Below are positions 1-4,625 of a DNA stretch of 5,626 bases, one piece after another; position 1 is the first letter of the stretch, and each line of letters opens with the position of its first letter. This DNA is from Eubacteriales Family XIII. Incertae Sedis bacterium (GTDB taxonomy: Bacteria > Bacillota > Clostridia > Peptostreptococcales > Anaerovoracaceae). The notes beneath the pieces are model-generated. The model did no database searches. It was not told the origin of the DNA and was given only the letters and a program-made list of their open reading frames with translations. The stretch is from the NCBI GenBank assembly GCA_031263875.1, contig JAISEX010000309.1, positions 1 to 5,626 of the forward strand, in the 5' to 3' direction. A program made the position numbers and the translations under genes.

Positions 1-111
1 CTTTCCCTGCCGTCCCCGCGGTATATTACGCCCCGAACAAGCCCGGCAATCGCGGGTTACACCAACGGAAAATCCACGATAAAAGCTCTATTTTTAGCGG
101 CCACGAGGTAA
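1..111 (+). other. Upstream edge, possible 3' end of an unidentified CDS
   Basis: The first reading frame is open from the window edge to a TAA at 109-111, two bases before the first possible murB ATG. It could be the last 36 codons of an upstream gene translationally coupled to murB. I do not recognise the peptide, which includes SPAIAGYTNGKSTIK. The murB frame is also open to the window edge, so openness alone is weak evidence here. No clear terminator is visible. Confidence 0.2.
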
Positions 112-113
112 GA

Positions 114-1079
114 ATGCCGCCGCAGTGGTATAATGAAAGAGAGATGAATTACACGAACATTGGTCCTCTGGACCGTAATAGAATAGCGGAGGCGCTGCGG
201 CCGTTCGGCGACGTGAAGACGGACGAACCGATGAGCGCGCACACCTCGTTTCGGACCGGCGGCCCGGCGCGCATCTTTATTCGCCCGAACAGTGCGGACG
301 AGTTGACAAGGATTTTGAAATACCTCGCGTCCGAAGCCGTCACGCCGCTGATTATCGGGAACGGGACAAACGTGATATTCGCCGACGAGGGTTTCGGCGG
401 CATCGTTATCTGCATCGGAGCGGGATTGAATGCAATTGAGCGAAACGCGGAAACGTTGACGGCGGGAGCCGGCGCGCTGCTTTCCGAAGCGGCGGCGGCA
501 GCGGCACAGGCGGGATTATCGGGCTTTGAGGCGCTGTCGGGCATTCCGGGGACGGTCGGCGGCGCGGTCTATATGAACGCGGGCGCCTACGAACATGAAA
601 TACAGGATATCGTCACGGCCGTGACCGCCTGCTCACCGGAGAGCGGCGAGCTGCTGACTTACGGTCAGGCCGACCTTGCGTTTGCGTACCGGGGCAGCGT
701 CTTTCAGCGTAACGGCGGCGTTGTGACGAGCGTCACGTTCGGATTGACTTCGCGGCCCGAAGCGGAAATACGCGCCGATATGCGGGATTACGCGCGGCGG
801 CGGCGGGACAAACAGCCGATCGAAATGCCGAGCGCGGGCAGTTTTTTTAAGCGGCCGGCGGGAGCCTACGCGGGCGCTCTTATCGAGCAAGCGGGCCTGA
901 AAGGGCGGAGCGTCGGCGGGGCGCGCGTGTCGGAAAAGCACGCGGGTTTTATCGTCAATACGGGCGGCGCGGCCACGGCGGATATACTGCGGCTGATGAA
1001 GCTCGTGCAGGATACGGTTTTCGGGCAGACCGGCATTATGCTGGAACCTGAGCCGCGGATAATCGGCGCGGACGGCTAA
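114..1079 (+). CDS. murB: UDP-N-acetylenolpyruvoylglucosamine reductase (MurB, type II)
   Basis: MurB is the cytoplasmic FAD enzyme that uses NADPH to reduce UDP-GlcNAc-enolpyruvate to UDP-MurNAc, the second committed step of peptidoglycan precursor synthesis. Residue numbers are from the ATG at 114 (321 aa). The FAD-binding half shows HTSFRTGGPA (43-52), IGNGTNVIFAD (81-91) and SGIPGTVGGAVYMNAGAY (142-159). The substrate domain shows YRGSVF (192-197), PSAGSFFKRP (239-248, with the serine expected to act as proton donor), SEKHAGFIVN (273-282) and the C-terminal LEPEPRIIG (310-318, with the conserved glutamate). The GSFFK form and short length fit type II enzymes. The start is ambiguous. ATG 114 has a GAGG at 105-108. 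ATG 144 (protein begins MNYTNIGPLD, 311 aa) gives a more usual MurB N-terminus and lies just after an extended -10 motif. Family assignment is near certain; the start is not. Confidence 0.96.
   Translation: MPPQWYNEREMNYTNIGPLDRNRIAEALRPFGDVKTDEPMSAHTSFRTGGPARIFIRPNSADELTRILKYLASEAVTPLIIGNGTNVIFADEGFGGIVICIGAGLNAIERNAETLTAGAGALLSEAAAAAAQAGLSGFEALSGIPGTVGGAVYMNAGAYEHEIQDIVTAVTACSPESGELLTYGQADLAFAYRGSVFQRNGGVVTSVTFGLTSRPEAEIRADMRDYARRRRDKQPIEMPSAGSFFKRPAGAYAGALIEQAGLKGRSVGGARVSEKHAGFIVNTGGAATADILRLMKLVQDTVFGQTGIMLEPEPRIIGADG
126..134 (+). promoter_or_regulatory. Possible extended -10 promoter at the murB 5' end
   Basis: TGGTATAAT is a perfect extended -10 (TGnTATAAT). It lies inside the 114-start reading frame and ends nine bases before the ATG at 144. 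If used, transcription would begin near 141, so the mRNA would be almost leaderless and only the 144 start could be translated. No convincing -35 is seen 16-18 bases upstream, so a chance match is possible. Confidence 0.35.
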
Positions 1080-1122
1080 AACTTTCTCACAAGCAGTGCC
1101 GCCAGTAAGGTATGCGCACCGC

Positions 1123-1151
1123 TTGACGCCGCAACAAAAATGTGCTATTTT
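1123..1151 (+). promoter_or_regulatory. Sigma-A-type promoter of the toxin-antitoxin operon
   Basis: TTGACG (1123-1128) and TATTTT (1146-1151) are separated by exactly 17 bases. A TG at 1143-1144 makes it an extended -10. The predicted start of transcription, about 1157-1158, falls within the TGTACA palindrome of the operator, so bound antitoxin would block initiation. Confidence 0.65.
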
Positions 1152-1172
1152 ATGTACATAAATAAGTACATA
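1151..1172 (+). promoter_or_regulatory. Operator with tandem TGTACA-type sites for YefM autoregulation
   Basis: TATGTACATA (1151-1160) is a perfect palindrome with a TGTACA core at 1153-1158. A second, degenerate core, AGTACA, lies at 1165-1170, 12 bases centre to centre. The E. coli yefM-yoeB operator likewise has paired palindromes with a TGTACA core. I infer that the YefM-like antitoxin, or its complex with toxin, binds here and represses the promoter at 1123-1151. Confidence 0.6.
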
Positions 1173-1192
1173 ATTTTGCGGAGGAAACACCT

Positions 1193-1450
1193 ATGATAGC
1201 GTTAAAAACAGTCGATATGCGAAACAATTTCAAACGGGTAAGCGAAATCGCGAAGCAGGGCGAACCGGTGCTTATTGCCCGCCCGCATAACGATAATCTC
1301 GTGGTATTAAGCGAATACGCGTATAACGAGATGGTACGAATAAAGGAAAACGCTGAGTATCGCGCGAAAATCGAAAAGTCCCTGCAGGAATTACGCGAAG
1401 GCAAAGTGGTCGTGAAAACGATGGAAGAACTTGAGGCCATGGCGGAATGA
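1193..1450 (+). CDS. Type II antitoxin, Phd/YefM family
   Basis: This 85-aa protein matches the YefM/Phd antitoxin family in length and N-terminal pattern. TVDMRNNFKRVSEIAKQGEPVLIARPHNDNLVVLSE fits the DNA-binding dimer fold, whose consensus is roughly a Ser/Asp-x-x-R segment, a short helix with a 'GEPVLI' strand, then 'N-x-V-V-L-S'. The C-terminal half, rich in Lys and Glu (VRIKENAEYRAKIEKSLQELREGK), is where YefM proteins wrap around and neutralise the toxin. GGAGGA at 1180-1185 lies seven bases before the ATG and fixes the start. Its TGA overlaps the toxin ATG as ATGA (1447-1450), the usual coupling in these operons. The gene should repress its own promoter through the TGTACA operator upstream. 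The family call is firm; which Phd/YefM subgroup is less sure. Confidence 0.92.
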   Translation: MIALKTVDMRNNFKRVSEIAKQGEPVLIARPHNDNLVVLSEYAYNEMVRIKENAEYRAKIEKSLQELREGKVVVKTMEELEAMAE

Positions 1451-1710
1451 AGGTCACTTTTACCGAATCGGCGTGGGACGAATATGTGAGTTGGCAAACC
1501 GAAGATAAGAAGACGTTACGAAATATCAATAGGTTGATTCAAGATATTCAGCGAAATGGCTTAATGAGCGGCCGTGGCAAACCGGAGTTGCTCAAATACG
1601 TCGGTACATACAGTAGGCGCATTGATGAAAAAAATAGATTGCAGTATATGAAAACTGATAATGGTAATGTGGAGATTATCTCATGCAAGGGTCATTATCA
1701 AGATAAATAG
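1447..1710 (+). CDS. yoeB: Type II toxin, YoeB/Txe family ribosome-dependent mRNA interferase
   Basis: YoeB toxins bind the ribosomal A site and cleave mRNA, arresting translation. This 87-aa protein keeps the family landmarks: SAWDEYVSWQTEDKKTL near the N-terminus, INRLIQDI (27-34), GRGKPELLK (42-50), YSRRIDEKNRLQY (55-67) and a C-terminal CKGHY (80-84). E47, R64, H83 and Y84 correspond to E. coli YoeB E46, R65, H83 and Y84, so the toxin is probably active. The loop between GKPE and SRRI is two residues shorter than in E. coli YoeB. The protein also has three residues after the terminal HY. Start ATG 1447 overlaps the antitoxin stop, and a GAGG at 1433-1436 inside the antitoxin gene may serve as its ribosome binding site. 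Codons are more AT-ending than in murB or rapZ, suggesting recent acquisition of the pair. Confidence 0.93.
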   Translation: MKVTFTESAWDEYVSWQTEDKKTLRNINRLIQDIQRNGLMSGRGKPELLKYVGTYSRRIDEKNRLQYMKTDNGNVEIISCKGHYQDK

Positions 1711-1764
1711 CTTTGCGAGGGTGGACGTTTTGCCCTGAGAATATGTAAGACATAGTAGCAATGG

Positions 1765-1773
1765 TGATATAAT
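1765..1773 (+). promoter_or_regulatory. Possible extended -10 promoter upstream of the PHP gene
   Basis: TGATATAAT is a perfect extended -10 match. The best -35 candidate, AAGACA at 1747-1752, sits at a short 15-base spacing, so the extended element would have to carry recognition. It could drive the small reading frame at 1789 or produce a leader of about 430 nt, containing repeat copy A, for the PHP gene. Confidence 0.4.
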
Positions 1774-1788
1774 TTAGAGGGAGACGGC

Positions 1789-1998
1789 ATGGAGAGAAGG
1801 CTCACGCTGATTTGTCCTCTCGCTCTTTTTGTTGCTTGTGCGGTAAAGTTTTACGCCGTAGAGGGACGGACATACTGTGTACTTTTCTCGCACAGGGGAG
1901 CCGAAGCGAGGCAACGTTCACTCCCTGCGGTCGTTCTCTCCTCCGCTCGCGTTGCTCGCTTCGCTGTCCTGTTTTACCTTGCGGCTGAAGCCGCGTAA
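1789..1998 (+). CDS. Doubtful small ORF with a hydrophobic N-terminus
   Basis: This 69-codon frame starts with MERRLTLICPLALFVACAVK. A good ribosome binding site, AGAGGGAG (1776-1783), lies five bases before its ATG, and an extended -10 lies just upstream. I recognise no family. From about codon 37 onward it reads through the left part of repeat copy A and stops inside that copy's hairpin, so its C-terminus is translated repeat. The real product, if any, could be a short membrane peptide or nothing. The signals for initiation are better than those for a conserved protein. Confidence 0.2.
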   Translation: MERRLTLICPLALFVACAVKFYAVEGRTYCVLFSHRGAEARQRSLPAVVLSSARVARFAVLFYLAAEAA

Positions 1999-2004
1999 AA
2001 CAGG
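1968..2004 (+). repeat. 37-nt bulged hairpin of copy A
   Basis: CCTGTTTTAC pairs perfectly with GTAAAACAGG. A CTT bulge separates this from an inner stem GCGGCT/AGCCGC with a GA loop. It differs from copy B at two positions (both in the bulge) and from copy C at one (in the loop). All paired positions are unchanged. No T-run follows, so it is not a standard intrinsic terminator. Confidence 0.9.
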
Positions 2005-2094
2005 CAAAGCTCCTGTACCTCTGCCAAGAGATAGAAGGGGTGCGCAGCAACCACGATAGTGGCCGAAGCGAAGCGGAGCCCCGGATAGCCTGGT

Positions 2095-2179
2095 GGGGCA
2101 CTCAAAAATAAGAGGTTATTTTTGTGAGTGCTCGCGTAGGGTTGCCCAGCGATTATTTTGAAAATTATTTGAGTGCCCC
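2095..2179 (+). repeat. Terminal inverted repeat of copy A with two alternative foldings
   Basis: GGGGCACTCAAA (2095-2106) can pair with TTTGAGTGCCCC at 2168-2179 around a loop of about 60 bases. The same left arm also pairs locally: GCACTCAAAAATAA (2098-2111) with TTATTTTT-gt-GAGTGC (2116-2131). The two structures are mutually exclusive, so the RNA could switch between them. Confidence 0.7.
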
Positions 2180-2197
2180 ATGCGCCGGGAATAAGCG

Positions 2198-2203
2198 AAA
2201 GGA
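2198..2203 (+). promoter_or_regulatory. Ribosome binding site deciding the PHP gene start
   Basis: AAAGGA lies four bases before the ATG at 2208. It supports that start over the in-frame ATG at 2124, whose added 28 codons would be translated repeat A. Confidence 0.7.
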
Positions 2204-2207
2204 TAAC

Positions 2208-2978
2208 ATGGACAATATTGAATACATGATACAGGGCAAAAAATATTCGCTGACGGCGGATCTTCATACGCATACGGTTTTTTCGCATGGGACGGGGACG
2301 ATAGAGGCGAATGTGATCGCGGCGAGAAACAGGGGACTCGCGAAGATCGGCATTACGGATCACGGGCCGGGCCATGTCGCGTACGGTGTGCGGCGGTGGA
2401 ATTTCGCGAAGATGCGCGCGGAGGTCGAGCGGCTGAGCGCTCTCTATACGGATATCGAAATACTGCTCGGCATCGAGGCGAATATCGTCAACGCTTCGGG
2501 CTATCTCGATATCGCGCCGCTGGAATTCAAGAAATTCGACTATGTGATCGCGGGTTATCATTACGGGGCGGTCGGGGGCAATCCCGTGGGAAACGCCGTT
2601 ACGGCGCTGAAAAATATCGCGCAGAACAAGTCGGGCGTGACGACACGGCGCCAAATGAGAAGCAATACGCGGAATATCGTGAGGGCACTTGAACGCAACG
2701 ATATCAAAATTCTGACGCATCCGGGCGATAAGGCGCCCGTCGATCTGCTCGAAATCGCCGTGGTGTGCGCGAAAACGGAGACGCTCGTCGAACTCAACAC
2801 GCATCATATGTCGCTGTCGGCCGAGGATATCCGGGCGATGGCGCTCGCTCCCGTCAAATTCATTATTTCGAGCGACGCCCATTCGCCGAACCGTATTGGG
2901 GACTTTGTGAGCGCTGTCGATCTCGCGTATGAGGCGGGGCTCGATATGGGCCGCATCGTCAATTTGAATGTGCGTTAA
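2208..2978 (+). CDS. PHP-domain metal-dependent hydrolase, YcdX-like phosphatase family
   Basis: This 256-aa soluble protein has the full set of PHP metal ligands in order: DLHTH (18-22), TDHGPG (50-55), GIEAN (88-92, E90), GYHYG (116-120, H118), THPG (170-173, H171) and SSDAHSP (221-227, D223 and H225). These fit the trinuclear metal site of E. coli YcdX, a phosphatase-like member. In this family such proteins hydrolyse phosphoesters, but the substrate is unknown. Histidinol phosphatase is an alternative, but the GIEANI and DHGP patterns and the lack of his genes favour the YcdX group. The C-terminus stops at RIVNLNVR, roughly where YcdX continues with another dozen residues, so it is slightly short. 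PHP genes near murB and rapZ are common in Clostridia. Here long repeat-filled gaps on both sides argue against tight coupling. Confidence 0.9.
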   Translation: MDNIEYMIQGKKYSLTADLHTHTVFSHGTGTIEANVIAARNRGLAKIGITDHGPGHVAYGVRRWNFAKMRAEVERLSALYTDIEILLGIEANIVNASGYLDIAPLEFKKFDYVIAGYHYGAVGGNPVGNAVTALKNIAQNKSGVTTRRQMRSNTRNIVRALERNDIKILTHPGDKAPVDLLEIAVVCAKTETLVELNTHHMSLSAEDIRAMALAPVKFIISSDAHSPNRIGDFVSAVDLAYEAGLDMGRIVNLNVR

Positions 2979-3243
2979 TGGGGCTGGTAACCGTGCGGGG
3001 CCGGGCGGCGGATTGAGGGCGCGTGTGTCGTGTTGTATCTCGTTTCTCGTGGTGATCGTGGGATAAACGGGGACGCCGGAGTAGGAGGGACGTGCCGGAC
3101 GCTTGCCCGCACAAAGGAGCGGCTGAGGGCTGTAATGACAGATTTTTCAGGGACGGCACGGAATGGCCGCGTATGTCCCGCGCACGGTAGAGCGCCACGG
3201 GCTGAAGCCCTGCGCTCCTCGATGTGCGAGGTACGACGGAGCT
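2979..3243 (+). other. GC-rich non-coding stretch before repeat copy B
   Basis: I see no gene here. The short frames in both strands lack family motifs and run into repeat B. The stretch contains two small hairpins (3190-3217 and 3217-3231) but no recognisable promoter or U-tract terminator after the PHP stop. Confidence 0.6.
3190..3217 (+). repeat. Bulged GC hairpin, possible second palindrome family
   Basis: GAGCG (3190-3194) pairs with CGCTC (3213-3217), and inside it GGGCT/AGCCC closes a GA loop. The layout of outer stem, asymmetric bulge and a GGCTGAAGCC tip resembles the 37-nt hairpin, although the outer stem is different. A further small stem, CCTCG/CGAGG, follows at 3217-3231. Confidence 0.55.
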
Positions 3244-3289
3244 AACGTTCGCAGGCTCACTCCTCCGCTCGCTGCGCTCGCTACGCTGT

Positions 3290-3326
3290 CCTGTTTTACA
3301 CTGCGGCTGAAGCCGCGTAAAACAGG
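3290..3326 (+). repeat. 37-nt bulged hairpin of copy B
   Basis: CCTGTTTTAC/GTAAAACAGG forms the outer stem, ACT the bulge, and GCGGCT-GA-AGCCGC the inner stem. Every paired base is identical to copy A. Confidence 0.9.
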
Positions 3327-3360
3327 CACCGGTGGGGCGCTCACAATACGAAACTGTTTT

Positions 3361-3389
3361 TTGTAAATGCCCGCGCGGAGGACTATTCT
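3361..3389 (+). promoter_or_regulatory. Possible promoter inside repeat B, facing rapZ
   Basis: TTGTAA (3361-3366) and TATTCT (3384-3389) are exactly 17 bases apart, each matching four of six sigma-A consensus positions. Transcription would start near 3396, giving rapZ a leader of about 80 nt. The same positions in copy A do not keep this pattern, so it may be chance or specific to this copy. Confidence 0.3.
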
Positions 3390-3460
3390 GCGGTTGCTTG
3401 TAACATCGTTTTGAGTGCCCCATGCGCCCGGGCCCTACAGGAAAGACAATAAAAGGTTAA

Positions 3461-3466
3461 AAGGAG
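3461..3466 (+). promoter_or_regulatory. Ribosome binding site deciding the rapZ start
   Basis: AAGGAG lies eight bases before the ATG at 3475 and supports that start. The in-frame ATG at 3415 lies inside repeat B and would add 20 residues that are not RapZ-like. Confidence 0.85.
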
Positions 3467-3474
3467 CAATAAAA

Positions 3475-4329
3475 ATGGAACTCGTTATAATTACCGGAAT
3501 TTCGGGAGCAGGCAAGAGTGCGGCGGCGAACTGCTTCGAGGACATGGGCTATTACTGCGTCGATAATCTGCCGCCGTCGCTGATCGGGGATTTTGTCGAT
3601 CTGATGCGGCGCAGCAAGAATAAAATAAGCAAGGCGGCGCTGGTGACGGACGTGCGCGGCGGCGAATTTTTCGATAGCGCGCTCAGCGAGCTCGAACGGT
3701 TGGGGCAGAATACGGACTTCACGATACTCTTTCTCGACGCGTCGGACGAACTGATACTCCGGCGGTTTTCCGAATCGCGCCGGATGCATCCCATGGCTAT
3801 CGGCATCACGAACGCGGAGGCCGTGGCGGAGGAGCGGAAGAAGCTGAAGCCGATAAAACAGCAGGCCGACGTGGTTATCGACACGACGCGCCTGAAGACC
3901 GCGGAACTTTCGGAGCAGATACGGCAGTTATTCTCGGAGGATGCGGATGATACGGGCTTCCACGTCTTTGTGCAGTCGTTCGGCTACAAATATGGGCTGC
4001 CGCAGGACGCGGATTTCGTGTTCGACATGCGTTTTATCCCGAACCCGTTCTATGTGACGGAATTGAAGCGCCTGACGGGGAACGACGCGGCGGTGAGCGA
4101 TTACGTCTTTGAATCGCCGCACGCGCAGTATTTTCTGCAGGGGTTGCTGAAGATGTTCACGGCCCTCAAGGACGCGTATATCAAGGAGGGGAAGCGCAGC
4201 CTCAACGTCGCTTTCGGCTGTACGGGCGGCCAGCACCGCTCCGTGGCGGTCGCGAACAAGTATTACGAGGCGCTGAACGAATGCGGCGAGGACGTCGTTT
4301 TGAAGCACCGCGACGTGCCGACGCAGTGA
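3475..4329 (+). CDS. rapZ: RapZ/YvcJ family nucleotide-binding protein
   Basis: RapZ-family proteins are cytoplasmic P-loop proteins. E. coli RapZ is an adaptor that directs RNase E to the sRNA GlmZ and so controls glucosamine-6-phosphate synthase. B. subtilis YvcJ binds and hydrolyses nucleotides and affects competence. The 284-aa protein has Walker A GISGAGKS (8-15), CVDNLPP (28-34), DVRGGEFF (59-66, Walker-B-like region), LRRFSESRRMHP (95-106), KYGLPQDADFVFDMRFIPNP (172-191) and the C-terminal signature GCTGGQHRSV (248-257). Length and motif order are complete. In E. coli the C-terminal part carries RNA binding, but whether this protein binds RNA is unknown. A link to cell-wall precursor supply fits murB nearby. 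It stands alone between repeat copies B and C in opposite orientations, and its usual partner yvcK does not follow. Confidence 0.97.
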   Translation: MELVIITGISGAGKSAAANCFEDMGYYCVDNLPPSLIGDFVDLMRRSKNKISKAALVTDVRGGEFFDSALSELERLGQNTDFTILFLDASDELILRRFSESRRMHPMAIGITNAEAVAEERKKLKPIKQQADVVIDTTRLKTAELSEQIRQLFSEDADDTGFHVFVQSFGYKYGLPQDADFVFDMRFIPNPFYVTELKRLTGNDAAVSDYVFESPHAQYFLQGLLKMFTALKDAYIKEGKRSLNVAFGCTGGQHRSVAVANKYYEALNECGEDVVLKHRDVPTQ

Positions 4330-4365
4330 GTTATGGGCATCCCGCGTTATATGATTCGGGCGCAT

Positions 4366-4398
4366 GGGGCACTCAAAAAGGAACTTTTTGAGTGCCCC
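4366..4398 (+). repeat. Perfect 14-bp hairpin after rapZ (short terminal repeat of copy C)
   Basis: GGGGCACTCAAAAA (4366-4379) pairs without mismatch to TTTTTGAGTGCCCC (4385-4398) around the loop GGAAC. The equivalents in A and B have loops of about 60-70 bases, so this looks like an internally deleted version. It lies 36 bases after the rapZ stop and could end or protect the rapZ transcript. The T-run is within the stem, not after it, so it is not a classical intrinsic terminator. Confidence 0.8.
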
Positions 4399-4425
4399 AC
4401 CGGGCTCTGCGGGGCTTCGCGTTCG

Positions 4426-4462
4426 CCTGTTTTACGCGGCTTTAGCCGCAAGGTAAAACAGG
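4426..4462 (-). repeat. 37-nt bulged hairpin of copy C
   Basis: On the minus strand this equals the copy A hairpin except for one base in the apical loop (AA instead of GA). Both stems are fully paired. Confidence 0.9.
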
Positions 4463-4613
4463 ACAGCGAAGCGAGTAGGGCGAGCGGAGGAGTGAGCGCA
4501 GCGAACGTTGCTCCGGCCGCTTCGCGGCTGCTGCGCACCCCTCCTATCCCGTGCGCGTCGCCGTCGTTCGGCTTCGCCTCGCTCCGGCTCCCGGTAACCG
4601 CGCCATCAATTTT

Positions 4614-4620
4614 GAGAGGT
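4614..4620 (+). promoter_or_regulatory. Ribosome binding site deciding the whiA start
   Basis: GAGAGGT lies five bases before the ATG at 4626. The in-frame ATG at 4551 would add 25 residues read from the outer part of repeat C. Confidence 0.8.
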
Positions 4621-4625
4621 ACCCT

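Larger units (their letters stand above)
1896..2186 (+). repeat. Composite palindromic repeat, copy A
   Basis: In order this copy has a 17-nt module GGGAGCCGAAGCGAGGC (1896-1912), then AACGTTC and a CTCCGCTCGC-rich arm (1913-1967), then the 37-nt bulged hairpin (1968-2004). A side module with GGGGTGCGCAGCA follows (2030-2063), then a terminal inverted repeat from GGGGCACTC (2095) to GAGTGCCCC (2171-2179) and the end motif ATGCGCC. Copies B and reverse-complemented C share the arm, hairpin and terminal repeat. It fills most of the toxin-PHP gap and ends 21 bases before the PHP start. Its outer left boundary is uncertain. Confidence 0.85.
3244..3428 (+). repeat. Composite palindromic repeat, copy B
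   Basis: This copy has the same orientation as A but is more compact: AACGTTC and the CTCACTCCTCCGCTCGCT arm (3244-3289), the 37-nt hairpin (3290-3326), and a spacer of only seven bases. The terminal inverted repeat runs from GGGGCGCTC (3334-3342) to GAGTGCCCC (3413-3421), followed by ATGCGCC. It lacks the side module found between the hairpins of A. It ends 46 bases before rapZ. Confidence 0.85.
4359..4592 (-). repeat. Composite palindromic repeat, copy C, inverted
   Basis: Read on the minus strand, this copy runs from a 17-nt module (4576-4592, one mismatch to 1896-1912 of copy A) to a side module GGGGTGCGCAGCAGCC (4514-4549), then the AACGTTC and CTCCGCTCGC arm (4463-4509). The 37-nt hairpin (4426-4462), a 27-nt spacer, the terminal inverted repeat (4366-4398) and ATGCGCC complete it. 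The side module lies outside the arm here but between the two hairpins in A. The copy fills most of the 296-base rapZ-whiA gap, where yvcK would be expected. Confidence 0.85.

Noticed and set aside
633..1190. Minus-strand frame of 185 codons antisense to murB
   Set aside because: murB has clear family motifs along the same DNA. The antisense peptide is low-complexity Arg/Ala/Pro-rich.
1974..2882. Long minus-strand reading frame of 302 codons across the PHP gene
   Set aside because: It is antisense to a PHP hydrolase with all catalytic motifs, is arginine- and histidine-rich as expected of a GC-rich shadow frame, and has no recognisable motif.
3290..3326. Standard intrinsic terminator at the 37-nt hairpin
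   Set aside because: The stem is strong, but no T-run follows it on either strand; the T's are inside the stem. Some effect on RNA stability remains possible.
2959..3423. Minus-strand frame of 154 codons over repeat B
   Set aside because: Its FTRLQPQCKTGQRSE stretch is the hairpin read in another frame and recurs in repeat A. It has no conserved domain.
4359..4592. A remnant of yvcK in the rapZ-whiA gap
   Set aside because: I looked in all frames for CofD-like motifs and saw none. The gap is explained by repeat modules and short flanks.
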